A stretch of DNA of 14,634 nucleotides. It comes from S144-45 sp015494035. GTDB taxonomy: Bacteria > Pseudomonadota > Gammaproteobacteria > Xanthomonadales > Marinicellaceae. A program made the position numbers and the translations under genes. Where the stretch lies: assembly GCA_027057345.1 (NCBI GenBank), contig JALUIX010000026.1:1-14634 (forward strand), written 5' to 3'. Each line of letters starts with the position of its first letter. Position 1 is the first letter of the stretch. The notes beneath the pieces were generated by a model, which saw only the letters and a list, made by a program, of their open reading frames with translations, was not told the origin of the DNA and searched no databases. Below are positions 1-6,964 of this stretch, piece by piece.

Positions 1-217
1 TTTCTAAGTGACTGATTTATCAGCACTTTCTTGGCACGGTTAATTTTTAACCACTTTGTTAAGAATTCAGCAGTGACGCCCGTTTATGCCCTGTCCAAAC
101 GCCCTTATGCACAGATTTATCCACAGGTTTTGTGGATAACGCCATTATTCGTTGCAAAAACAGACACTTAGCCAGCTTTGCCAACAATAACCCTCAGGAA
201 ACGCCCATAAGCCCCAT
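1..217 (+). repeat. R1 repeat, copy A (left end cut by window)
   Basis: This stretch aligns without gaps to 3823-4039, with 5 mismatches in 217 bp (positions 4, 21, 23, 36 and 116). It also matches 4376-4562, most strongly in the last 90 bp. It holds a hairpin at 6-28 (AAGTG-a-CTGAT / ATCAG-CACTT), the palindrome GGTTAATTTTTAACC at 38-52 and three DnaA boxes at 105-139. The left half of the unit, seen in copies B and C, must lie outside the window. No credible gene lies within it. Confidence 0.95.
105..139 (+). promoter_or_regulatory. Triple DnaA-box cluster in R1 copy A
   Basis: TTATGCACA (105-113, + strand), TTATCCACA (117-125, + strand) and TGTGGATAA (131-139, a TTATCCACA on the - strand). 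The last two form an inverted pair around the spacer GGTTT. All three match the DnaA-box consensus TTATNCACA. That DnaA binds here is inferred from the consensus, box density and conservation between copies. Confidence 0.8.
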
Positions 218-236
218 CGCAATTCAGTCAGAGGCT
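218..236 (+). repeat. R2 right-end remnant next to R1 copy A
   Basis: CAATTCAGTCAGAGGCT here resembles the right terminus of the R2 element at 4187-4206 (AGATTCAATCAGAGCTT). It sits directly after R1 copy A, just as R2 follows R1 copy B. It may be the right end of a deleted R2 element. The match is short and imperfect. Confidence 0.4.
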
Positions 237-298
237 CCCTGGGCAACCAGTGGCGCAACGCTGGCCTTGACGCAGACATAAGGAGGCCATTGTGAAAT

Positions 299-2251
299 GT
301 GATGGCAAACAAGCCAATTTCGGGCGAATGTGGTTGCGATTTTAATGACAAAAATCTATTATGGACGGATTCATTCCGGACCACGTGTTACATGCAAAAA
401 CTTCCCTCCCATATAGGCCGTTTTCCGATTCTTGACACACTGGGAACCGGTGGCATGGGTGTGGTTTATTTGGGCAAGGACCCGGACATAGGTCGTAAAG
501 TGGCCATCAAAGTGTTGCATTCAGTGAGTGACCCGGCGACCCTGACCCGGTTCAAAAACGAAGCGCGCACCATTGGTGAATTGTCCCACCCCAATATCGT
601 CACCCTGTTGGAATATGGCGTGCAGGACAAGCAGCCCTATCTGGTGATGGAATATTTGCCTGGGATCACCATGACGGCATGGAGAAAGCAGCCGCACACG
701 CTGTTTGAGCACAAAAAAGTGTTATTGGGTTTGTGTGAAGCCCTGGGGTATGCGCACCAGAACGGGATTTTGCATCGGGATCTGAAGCCGGGCAATGTGC
801 AGGTATTACCAGGAGGCCACGCCAAACTGCTGGATTTTGGCATTGCCCGTTCCGAAGATACCGGTTTGACAGCCACCGGCTTTTTTATTGGTACGCCCAA
901 GTACCTGGCTCCGGAACTGCTCACTGGCGATGAACACAGTGTGTCCTCGGACTGTTATTCCCTGGCCTTGATCGCTTACACAAGTCTCTGCGGACAAAAT
1001 CCCTTTGACGCCGGACAGTTTGAGGCGGTCATGACCAAAAAACTGACGGTTATTCCGACGCCGTTGCATCAGCTCAATGCCGCCATTCCCGTGCCGTTGT
1101 CGGAAACCATCATGGCCTATCTGCAAAGGGATCCCAAAGACCGGCCGCAGGACATAAAGCCCCTGACCCAGGCATTGGAGAAACTAGTCAGCGAAAAAGT
1201 CCTCAATCGCCGCATTCAGCCCTTGAGTGAAGCGCAAAAGGACGCGCTTTCGGCCACGACTGTCCTGGAGGCCACACCCCGTCGCGGCCCGCGCTGGTTG
1301 CTGCCCGGGTTGGTGCTGCCGGTGGTCGCGCTGCTGGCTTTTTTCTGGTATTGGCAACACGACAGCGACACAAGGCCCGGTTCATCGGGTGCCTCATCGG
1401 CAGCATTGGTTTCACACAGCGCCCAGCGACCGACAGCCTCCGGTGTGCCTGATACGGCAACGCCCTTGGCCACGGCGGAGAATAAGGAAAACAGGGAGCA
1501 AGCCGACGACTGGCCGAAAGAATCAGAGACAGCTTTGCTGGAAGCAGCATCAGGGTCTTCATCGCCGGTAGAAAAAACACCAGGCGAGGGTGAAAAAATA
1601 GCGGAGAAAACGCGGCAACCGGTCAAGCCCGGCCCAGATAATTCCCGCCCAGCCGACAAGCCACCGGCCAGCCACACAAATGATGGGCTTGCCAGTGCCA
1701 AACAGAGCGATCCGACACGGGGCACGGCACCAGTGAAGCGCGGGAAAAACAGCAAGGATACCAACCAGGCGGTGGCATTGCCCGGTCACAAAGCAGTAAC
1801 AAAACCATCGGCCAGTGACCAGATCACAAGGACTCAACCGGAAAACACACGATCGGCCATTCAACCCCTGGACAATCGCCTCTTTAATCAGCGGTCAGGT
1901 CAAAACCGCGGGACGAAAAAAACACCTGCGGTCGCGACGTTGCCAGATTTTGGCGCTCAATCACGCAATCGTCTGGCATTGAAACCCCTAACCAGCACCA
2001 TATTGCCTCGTGGCAAGGCGTCCAGGCTCGTGCTGCAACTGCCGGAAGGACTCACCCTCGATGAGGTGCAGGTGATGCGTGGGCGCAGACCGACCCAACA
2101 GATCACGGTGGTGAGAAAAACCCCGTTGCCGGATAACCGCTGGCAACTAAATGTGTACGTGGAACCCAACGCAGTGCTGGGAGAATACTCACTGGTCGGG
2201 ATCCATGGCGACAGCAAAACAAAACCCGTTACCCTGGAGGTCACCCTATGA
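299..2251 (+). CDS. PknB-type Ser/Thr protein kinase, membrane-anchored
   Basis: A Hanks-type kinase, probably phosphorylating Ser/Thr of cytoplasmic targets. Numbered from 299, the glycine-rich loop is residues 49-56 (GTGGMGVV), the ATP lysine K71, HRD 159-161 followed by LKPGN, DFG 179-181 and APE 204-206. All catalytic residues are present, so it should be active. One transmembrane helix (about 333-353) follows. Then comes a Pro/Ser/Lys-rich periplasmic linker of about 200 residues and a C-terminal beta-rich domain (about 560-650) that I cannot assign. The start is uncertain: GTG at 299 or ATG at 302 follow AGGAGG at 281-286 at a long spacing, while ATG at 392 (M32) begins the part that looks like other kinases but lacks a clear ribosome site. 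The stop overlaps the next gene as ATGA, implying coupled translation. It lies between R1 copies A and B. No phosphatase gene is adjacent. Confidence 0.92.
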   Translation: MMANKPISGECGCDFNDKNLLWTDSFRTTCYMQKLPSHIGRFPILDTLGTGGMGVVYLGKDPDIGRKVAIKVLHSVSDPATLTRFKNEARTIGELSHPNIVTLLEYGVQDKQPYLVMEYLPGITMTAWRKQPHTLFEHKKVLLGLCEALGYAHQNGILHRDLKPGNVQVLPGGHAKLLDFGIARSEDTGLTATGFFIGTPKYLAPELLTGDEHSVSSDCYSLALIAYTSLCGQNPFDAGQFEAVMTKKLTVIPTPLHQLNAAIPVPLSETIMAYLQRDPKDRPQDIKPLTQALEKLVSEKVLNRRIQPLSEAQKDALSATTVLEATPRRGPRWLLPGLVLPVVALLAFFWYWQHDSDTRPGSSGASSAALVSHSAQRPTASGVPDTATPLATAENKENREQADDWPKESETALLEAASGSSSPVEKTPGEGEKIAEKTRQPVKPGPDNSRPADKPPASHTNDGLASAKQSDPTRGTAPVKRGKNSKDTNQAVALPGHKAVTKPSASDQITRTQPENTRSAIQPLDNRLFNQRSGQNRGTKKTPAVATLPDFGAQSRNRLALKPLTSTILPRGKASRLVLQLPEGLTLDEVQVMRGRRPTQQITVVRKTPLPDNRWQLNVYVEPNAVLGEYSLVGIHGDSKTKPVTLEVTL

Positions 2252-3582
2252 GCATAAGTAAAGTAAGAATCAGACACCTTTCAAGTGGTTTGTTGATGGT
2301 GGCGATGTTGACACCGGGGTTGGCACTGGCGCAACAAACGGTGCAGGAAAAACTGTCGGTACTGGAAAGCAACATCCAGGTGTTGCAGCAACAGATTCTG
2401 GCATTGAAACAGCAGATTGACCAGGATGCCTCAAACGAGCACACGCAACGGCTGGCAAAACTGGAGGCCTATGCGGTGCAGTTGCACGATGTCTTGTCTG
2501 ATTTGAAAGAGCAGGTGGAAGAAAACAGCACCGAACTGGCTCAGGCCACCGAGGCAGAGAGCAAGCGCATCAACCTGAAGGTGTATGGCACGGTAACGGC
2601 GGGTAAACGCAGCGACCAGAACAGCGTGATTGACGGCCAGTCTTTCGAGCTGGTACTCAGTGGTCAGCCGCATGAACGGCTGGGTTTTTTTACCGAACTG
2701 GAGTTTGAACGCGCGGCCACCGTGGGCGGGTCTCGCGGCGGCGAGGTGCTGCTGGAGCAGGCCTATACCGATCTTACCCTGAAGCCATGGCTGAACTTTC
2801 GTGCCGGTGTGCTCTTGCTGCCTTTTGGCAACATCGAACGGGATCATTACGCGCCCTTGCGCGATGTGATCTCAAAACCCTATACCAGCCTGGTACTGGC
2901 GCCTTCGGACTGGACGGACAACGGCTTTGGTTTCAATGGTCGCTTTATGTTGGGTAACGAGTGGTTTGCTGATTACCAGACCTATGTGGTGGCGGGCCTT
3001 GGCAATGGCATAAGCGAGCGTGGCTTACGCGATACGCGTCAGGGTTTCGGGGTGGACAATAACAACAACAAAGCCTTTGTGGGCAAGTTCAGCGTGCAAA
3101 ACAGCAACGGCTTTACGCTGGGTTTCAGCGGTTATCATGGCGCCTGGGATGATGATTCAAGCAGATACATCACCGGCTATAACCTGGACTTTGACTGGCA
3201 AATTGGCTGGTTGGAACTGGTGGGAGAGTATACCAACATGGACGTGGACCGCCCATTGGCCGGATCGGCACGCATGGATGGTTATTACCTGCGCAGCCTG
3301 ATTACCTTGTCACACTTTTTGCAACCAGGCTGGCTGGGCAAGAGTTTTCCGCACGCGCGGTTGAACTTTGTGACCCAGTACGACACGGTGGACATCGAAA
3401 ACTTTTTTGATCCGGCCGCAGCCAATACCACCGAAGAACGCTATACCCTGGGATTTCAACTACGGCCTACGCCGTCCTGGGTGGCTAACATCAATTACGA
3501 AACCGCCAATGCGTCTGGCCCGGGGGTGATATTACTGGGAGACTCGAGTCAGTGGCTGTTTTCAATCGGCTATCTGTTTTGA
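2248..3582 (+). CDS. Outer-membrane beta-barrel (porin-like) with N-terminal coiled coil
   Basis: A 444-residue exported protein. The signal peptide is about residues 1-28, with a hydrophobic core and probable cleavage after ALA. Residues about 32-105 are rich in Q/L/E heptads and predict a coiled coil. From about residue 108 to the end, alternating amphipathic strands rich in aromatic residues and Gly predict a beta barrel, ending in the outer-membrane signature Phe (SIGYLF). The stretch around 180-215 (RAGVLLLPFG, then YTSLVLAPSDW) recalls phosphate-selective-porin-like barrels, but no substrate can be assigned. The coiled coil may trimerise the protein or contact the cell wall, as in other porins of this architecture. 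Its ATG overlaps the kinase stop (ATGA), so the two genes form one transcript, and the kinase's periplasmic domain could sense or bind this protein. That link is inference. Confidence 0.78.
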   Translation: MSISKVRIRHLSSGLLMVAMLTPGLALAQQTVQEKLSVLESNIQVLQQQILALKQQIDQDASNEHTQRLAKLEAYAVQLHDVLSDLKEQVEENSTELAQATEAESKRINLKVYGTVTAGKRSDQNSVIDGQSFELVLSGQPHERLGFFTELEFERAATVGGSRGGEVLLEQAYTDLTLKPWLNFRAGVLLLPFGNIERDHYAPLRDVISKPYTSLVLAPSDWTDNGFGFNGRFMLGNEWFADYQTYVVAGLGNGISERGLRDTRQGFGVDNNNNKAFVGKFSVQNSNGFTLGFSGYHGAWDDDSSRYITGYNLDFDWQIGWLELVGEYTNMDVDRPLAGSARMDGYYLRSLITLSHFLQPGWLGKSFPHARLNFVTQYDTVDIENFFDPAAANTTEERYTLGFQLRPTPSWVANINYETANASGPGVILLGDSSQWLFSIGYLF

Positions 3583-3688
3583 TAGCAGGCCGCAGTTGAT
3601 TGCTGCTCCTTGCCCCGGGTGGGCGACTGGCCCGGCAATAAAATACTTGACACGACGCCATCGGCCGAAAGATAAAACTGCTAAAAAG

Positions 3689-3720
3689 GGTCATTGATGC
3701 CCTTGAATGTGACATTTTTT
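3689..3720 (+). terminator. Terminator-like stem with T run after the kinase-porin pair
   Basis: GTCA at 3690-3693 pairs with TGAC at 3710-3713 (with an adjacent TT/AA and a bulge), directly followed by six T at 3715-3720. The same arrangement occurs in copy C (4242-4269, seven T), where an inner GCC/GGC pair can extend the stem. It lies about 110 bp after the porin stop. The stem is weak, so this is a tentative call. Confidence 0.3.
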
Positions 3721-3730
3721 AACACTTGAG

Positions 3731-3803
3731 CGGAAAACAGCGGTTTTTATGCACAACCTGGCGTGGTGATGCCCATGGCGCATAAAAACCGCGAATTTTT
3801 CCG
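3731..3803 (+). other. Long hairpin in R1 copy B with a DnaA box in its arm
   Basis: GCGGTTTTTATGC (3740-3752) pairs perfectly with GCATAAAAACCGC (3780-3792). After a small internal loop, CGGAAAA (3731-3737) pairs with TTTTCCG (3797-3803). A DnaA box TTATGCACA (3747-3755) spans the end of the left arm and the loop. Copy C has a shorter, imperfect version (left arm 4283-4303, box 4299-4307). The hairpin ends near GAATTTTT, so it might also stop transcription. Confidence 0.7.
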
Positions 3804-3926
3804 AACCCAAGGCCGGTTTACGTTTATAAGTGACTGATTTATAAACACTTTCTTGGCGCGGTTAATTTTTAACCACTTTGTTAAGAATTCAGCAGTGACG
3901 CCCGTTTATGCCCTGTCCAAACGCCC

Positions 3927-3961
3927 TTATGCACAGAGTTATCCACAGGTTTTGTGGATAA
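3927..3961 (+). promoter_or_regulatory. Triple DnaA-box cluster in R1 copy B
   Basis: TTATGCACA 3927-3935, TTATCCACA 3939-3947 and TGTGGATAA 3953-3961. Spacings are the same as in copies A and C. Here the inverted pair extends one base each way to GTTATCCACA / TGTGGATAAC. Confidence 0.8.
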
Positions 3962-4056
3962 CGCCATTATTCGTTGCAAAAACAGACACTTAGCCAGCTT
4001 TGCCAACAATAACCCTCAGGAAACGCCCATAAGCCCCATGTTTTTTGTTTAGGGCG

Positions 4057-4206
4057 TTGATCGAATCGTGAACTCCCCTCTCATCCCTGAAATGTCCGAT
4101 AACTGTGTTGAAGCCCTTGCCTATAGCCCGTTATTGGCTGAGAACTTCGCCTTGTTCTCCAGCATTTCTGGCAAAATCTGCTTCGTCCAGATTCAATCAG
4201 AGCTTA
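4057..4206 (+). mobile_element. R2 element with terminal inverted repeats (MITE-like)
   Basis: About 150 bp lying between R1 copies B and C. The left 64 bp (4057-4120) match 8887-8949 and 14569-14632. The right end (4190-4205, GATTCAATCAGAGCTT) is the exact reverse complement of the left end of the 8876 copy (AAGCTCTGATTGAATC, 8881-8896). The element's own left terminus is eroded to TTGATCGAATC. It is too short for a transposase. Short size, terminal inverted repeats and several copies suggest a non-autonomous transposable element. The parent insertion sequence is not in the window. Confidence 0.6.
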
Positions 4207-4223
4207 CATAGAAGTCAGCGGGT

Positions 4224-4562
4224 AAAAATAGGACTAAAAAGGTCATTTCTGCCGTTGGCCGTGACATTTTTTTACAGTTAGTCGGAAAACAGCGGTTTTT
4301 ATGCACATCGTGGGGAGATGATGGCCGTGGCGTGGAAAAACCAGCGAATTTTTCTGAAACCAAGGCCTGAATCCGTTTCTAAGCGTTTGATTTATAAGCG
4401 CTTTTCTGTGGTGGTTAATTTTTAACCGCTTTGTTAATCCTTCAGCAATGACGCCAGTTTTTGCCTTGTTCAAACGCCCTTATGCACAGAGTTATCCACA
4501 GGTTTTGTGGATAAGGCCATTATTCGTTGCAAAAACAGACACTTAGCCAGCTTTGCCAACAA
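4224..4562 (+). repeat. R1 repeat, copy C
   Basis: A third R1 unit of about 339 bp in the same orientation, starting about 18 bp after the R2 right end. The left and middle parts have diverged from copy B. The last 92 bp (4471-4562) differ from copy B (3918-4009) at one base only (4515). It lacks the final 30 bp of A and B (ACCCTCAGG to CCCCAT). The outer stem reads AAGCG/CGCTT (4381-4385 / 4399-4403) where A and B have AAGTG/CACTT, a compensatory change. The rest of the gap to priA (4563-4713) shows only the promoter candidate listed below. Confidence 0.93.
4480..4514 (+). promoter_or_regulatory. Triple DnaA-box cluster in R1 copy C
   Basis: TTATGCACA 4480-4488, TTATCCACA 4492-4500 and TGTGGATAA 4506-4514. 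It ends 199 bp upstream of the priA start. The distance from the upstream GGTTAATTTTTAACC palindrome (4413-4427) is 53 bp, as in A and B. Confidence 0.8.
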
Positions 4563-4699
4563 GACGCCTCAAAAGAGTGGCCTAACCGACGAAGTATTGA
4601 CTCGTCGTGTCGTCCACCCCAAAAGAGGTCTGTTCAAGTGGCAATCACTAATGGTGAAATGGGTGACCAATTGGAAATGCCTTCCCGCTCGGTTTGCGG

Positions 4700-4705
4700 G
4701 ATAAT
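4700..4705 (+). promoter_or_regulatory. Candidate -10 element for priA
   Basis: GATAAT matches 5/6 of the sigma70 -10 consensus and lies only 8 bp before the priA ATG. No good -35 is seen at 16-18 bp (TTGGAA at 4671-4676 is 23 bp away). If used, the transcript would be nearly leaderless. Confidence 0.3.
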
Positions 4706-4713
4706 GGCAGCCC

Positions 4714-6954
4714 ATGAAAAAAGCCTCCAACACCTCGCCCATACCTCACGCTGAGGACTCATCCCCTGCCGATTGTGTGGTGCAGGTGGCTGTGCCGGTG
4801 CCTTTTGCCGATACCCTCAGTTATCACCTACCCCCGGAGATGGCCCACCGGGTGCACATGGGTGCGCGCGTGGTGGTGTCCGTGCGGAATCGGACATTGG
4901 TGGGTGTGGTGACGGCACTCGATGCTTCTGGCACAGCCAGTGCCGTGCGCACCAGGCCCGTGGATGCCTTGTTGGACGAAACGGCTTTTCTGCCGGAAAG
5001 CAGCCTGGATTTTCTGCGCCAGGTGGCCGCCTATTACCTGACTCCCTTGGGCGAGGTGGTGGCTACGGCATTGCCCAACTGGTTTCGTCGTCTGCCGGCC
5101 AAGGCGCCGCCGGTGGCGCGCTGGTGGCGGCTGGCGCGGCCACTTTCTGCGCCGGAAAAAAGGCAACTGGCCAGCCGGGCGCCCCGGCAATGGGAAATTT
5201 TACAGGCAGTCGAGCAGGCCGGGGTGATGCTGGGCAAGGACCTGGCAGCCTTGTACCCGCAAGCCGCTACCACCTGTCGGCAGCTGCAAAAAAAAGGCCT
5301 GCTGGCCGAACAGGACAGTTGCGTACTGGAAAACCGGCAGGTGGCTACGCCTGATTTTGAGCTGACCACCGGCCAGCAAAAGGCGCTGGAGGTGATCCGT
5401 TCGCAGCAGGGGTTTGCGGTCAACCTGCTGGATGGCATCACTGGTTCGGGCAAAACCGAGGTGTATATTCGCGCCATTCAGCAGCAACTGGAAAAGGGCC
5501 GCAAGGTGTTGGTGCTGGTGCCGGAAATTGGCCTCACGCCGCAGTTGTTTGGGGAAATCGGGCGGCGCGTTACAGGTCGGGTGGCTGTGTTGCATTCGGG
5601 CCTGTCCGACGGCGCGCGGGCGCGGGAATGGCAGAACGTTCGCGATGGCAAGGTGGACGTGCTGGTGTGTACCCGTTCGGGCATTTTCGTGCCCATGGAG
5701 GGCCTGGGCCTGATTATCGTCGATGAGGAACACGACAACAGCTTTAAGCAACAGGATGGCCTGCGCTATCACGCGCGTGATTTGGCCGTGTTGCGCGGAC
5801 AGCGGGAAAATCTCCCGGTGATCCTCGGCTCGGCCACGCCGTCCTTCGAAAGCCTGCACAATGCCCGCACAGGCAAATACCACTGGCTGAAATTGCGCCA
5901 GCGCACCAATCGCTCTCCCCTGCCAGCCATTCAGCTGCTCAACACGCAAAACAAGCCCATGCGCAGCGGCCTGGCGGTTTCGGTGTTGCAGCGCATCGAG
6001 CAGGAGCTGGCCGAGGGCAATCAGGTGTTGGTGTTTCTCAATCGCCGTGGCTGGTCACCGGCGCTGTTGTGTCACGCCTGCGGTTGGGTGGCGGACTGCC
6101 AGCACTGCGACGTCAAGCTCACCTATCACAAGCGCATTCACCGGCTGCGTTGCCACCATTGCGATCGCCAGTACCCGGTGCCGGAATTTTGCCCCAAGTG
6201 TGGTTCACAGGACATACAACCCATGGGCGAAGGCACCGAAAAACTGGGCGATACGCTGGCTGGCGCGGTGGGTGCCGAGCGCGTGATCCGGGTGGATCGC
6301 GACACGGTGCGCTCGGCCAACCAGTGGAAAAAAACCCTGGCCCGCATTCGCAGTGGCCAGCCGTGCGTCATGGTGGGCACGCAAATGCTGTCCAAGGGGC
6401 ATGATTTTCCCAAGTTGACGCTGGTGGTGGTGGTCAACGTGGACGCCAATTTCTTTTCGCTGGATTTTCGTGCGCCGGAAAAGCTGGCTCAGTTACTGGT
6501 GCAGGTCTCCGGCCGGGCCGGGCGCAAGGATCGCGCCGGAGAGGTGTTAATCCAGACCCACTGTCCGGACCAGCCCTTGTTTCAGCAGTTATTTCGTCAG
6601 GGTTACGAAGCGTTTGCCGAGGCCGAATTGGAACAGCGGGCGGCGGCCGGTTTTCCACCGGCTTCCCACATGGCCATTGTGCGCGCCAGGGCGAAAAACC
6701 CCGAACAGGTGGAGGGCTTTCTGCAACAGATGGCCGAGGCTTTGCCGAAGAACCCGGAAGTGGCGGTGATGGGGCCGATTCCAGCGCCCATATTCCGCAA
6801 GGGCGATTTTTACCACATGCAGCTGCTGTTCAACAGCCACCAGCGCCCGGCCCTGCGCCGCTTGTTACGGCATTTGCTGGCCTGGCCGGGGCTGAATCGG
6901 CCACCTTCGGGCCTGCACTGGAGCCTGGATATCGACCCGCAGGAACTGGCCTGA
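4714..6954 (+). CDS. priA: Primosomal protein N' (replication restart helicase PriA)
   Basis: A superfamily 2 3'-to-5' DNA helicase that recognises stalled forks and D-loops and starts reloading of DnaB away from oriC. At 746 residues it is close to the E. coli protein (732). The N-terminal 3'-end-binding domain begins near VAVPVPFADTLSYHLP. Walker A is GITGSGKT with K247, and the DEEH box is 337-340. Eight zinc-binding cysteines lie between C453 and C496 as four CxxC pairs, the module through which PriA contacts its primosome partners. All helicase landmarks are intact. The first 20 residues are not conserved-looking, so a later GTG start (for example 4777) is possible, but ATG 4714 is the simplest choice. 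It converges on pepQ with 10 bp between the stops. R1 copy C with its DnaA boxes lies just upstream. Confidence 0.98.
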   Translation: MKKASNTSPIPHAEDSSPADCVVQVAVPVPFADTLSYHLPPEMAHRVHMGARVVVSVRNRTLVGVVTALDASGTASAVRTRPVDALLDETAFLPESSLDFLRQVAAYYLTPLGEVVATALPNWFRRLPAKAPPVARWWRLARPLSAPEKRQLASRAPRQWEILQAVEQAGVMLGKDLAALYPQAATTCRQLQKKGLLAEQDSCVLENRQVATPDFELTTGQQKALEVIRSQQGFAVNLLDGITGSGKTEVYIRAIQQQLEKGRKVLVLVPEIGLTPQLFGEIGRRVTGRVAVLHSGLSDGARAREWQNVRDGKVDVLVCTRSGIFVPMEGLGLIIVDEEHDNSFKQQDGLRYHARDLAVLRGQRENLPVILGSATPSFESLHNARTGKYHWLKLRQRTNRSPLPAIQLLNTQNKPMRSGLAVSVLQRIEQELAEGNQVLVFLNRRGWSPALLCHACGWVADCQHCDVKLTYHKRIHRLRCHHCDRQYPVPEFCPKCGSQDIQPMGEGTEKLGDTLAGAVGAERVIRVDRDTVRSANQWKKTLARIRSGQPCVMVGTQMLSKGHDFPKLTLVVVVNVDANFFSLDFRAPEKLAQLLVQVSGRAGRKDRAGEVLIQTHCPDQPLFQQLFRQGYEAFAEAELEQRAAAGFPPASHMAIVRARAKNPEQVEGFLQQMAEALPKNPEVAVMGPIPAPIFRKGDFYHMQLLFNSHQRPALRRLLRHLLAWPGLNRPPSGLHWSLDIDPQELA

Positions 6955-6964
6955 CGGGCTGACC

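Larger units (their letters stand above)
3672..4039 (+). repeat. R1 repeat, copy B (full length)
   Basis: A full unit of about 368 bp. The left part (3672-3822) aligns with 4224-4375 at clearly lower identity, and the right part (3823-4039) is 212/217 identical to copy A. In order it contains a terminator-like stem with a T run (3689-3720), a long hairpin holding a DnaA box (3731-3803), an AAGTG/CACTT hairpin (3828-3850), the palindrome GGTTAATTTTTAACC (3860-3874) and the triple DnaA-box cluster (3927-3961). The left boundary is where similarity to copy C fades and is good to about 10 bp. No convincing coding frame is present. Confidence 0.93.

Noticed and set aside
267..298. Kinase promoter with -35 TTGACG at 267-272
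   Set aside because: No acceptable -10 lies at 16-18 bp. The best candidate, TGAAAT, is 20 bp away and overlaps the first possible start codons.
292..345. Short GTG-started frame (17 codons) right after AGGAGG at 281-286
   Set aside because: The spacing to AGGAGG is good, but the peptide would overlap the kinase frame and has no support. It remains possible that AGGAGG serves this rather than the kinase.
145..384. 79-codon leftward frame over R1 copy A and the kinase start
   Set aside because: It covers repeat, R2 remnant and kinase N terminus with no family resemblance or ribosome site.
3610..3638. Stem-loop TTGCCCCGGG / GCCCGGCAA after the porin gene as a terminator
   Set aside because: The stem needs bulges and is followed by TAAAAT, not a T run.
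1..4562. R1 copies as the chromosomal origin itself
   Set aside because: Three copies, no GATC clusters inside R1, and no dnaA, dnaN, rpmH or gidA nearby. An origin-like repeat is more fitting than oriC.
3672..4562. R1/R2 as a CRISPR array or integron cassette array
   Set aside because: The repeats are long (150-370 bp), few and lack short unique spacers. There are no cas genes, integrase or attC core sites.
4243..4754. Short open frames of 65-76 codons in the repeat region (4243-4473 minus, 4507-4704 and 4527-4754 plus)
   Set aside because: They run through R1 sequence with palindromes and DnaA boxes, have no ribosome sites, and the equivalent frames are not kept in copies A and B.
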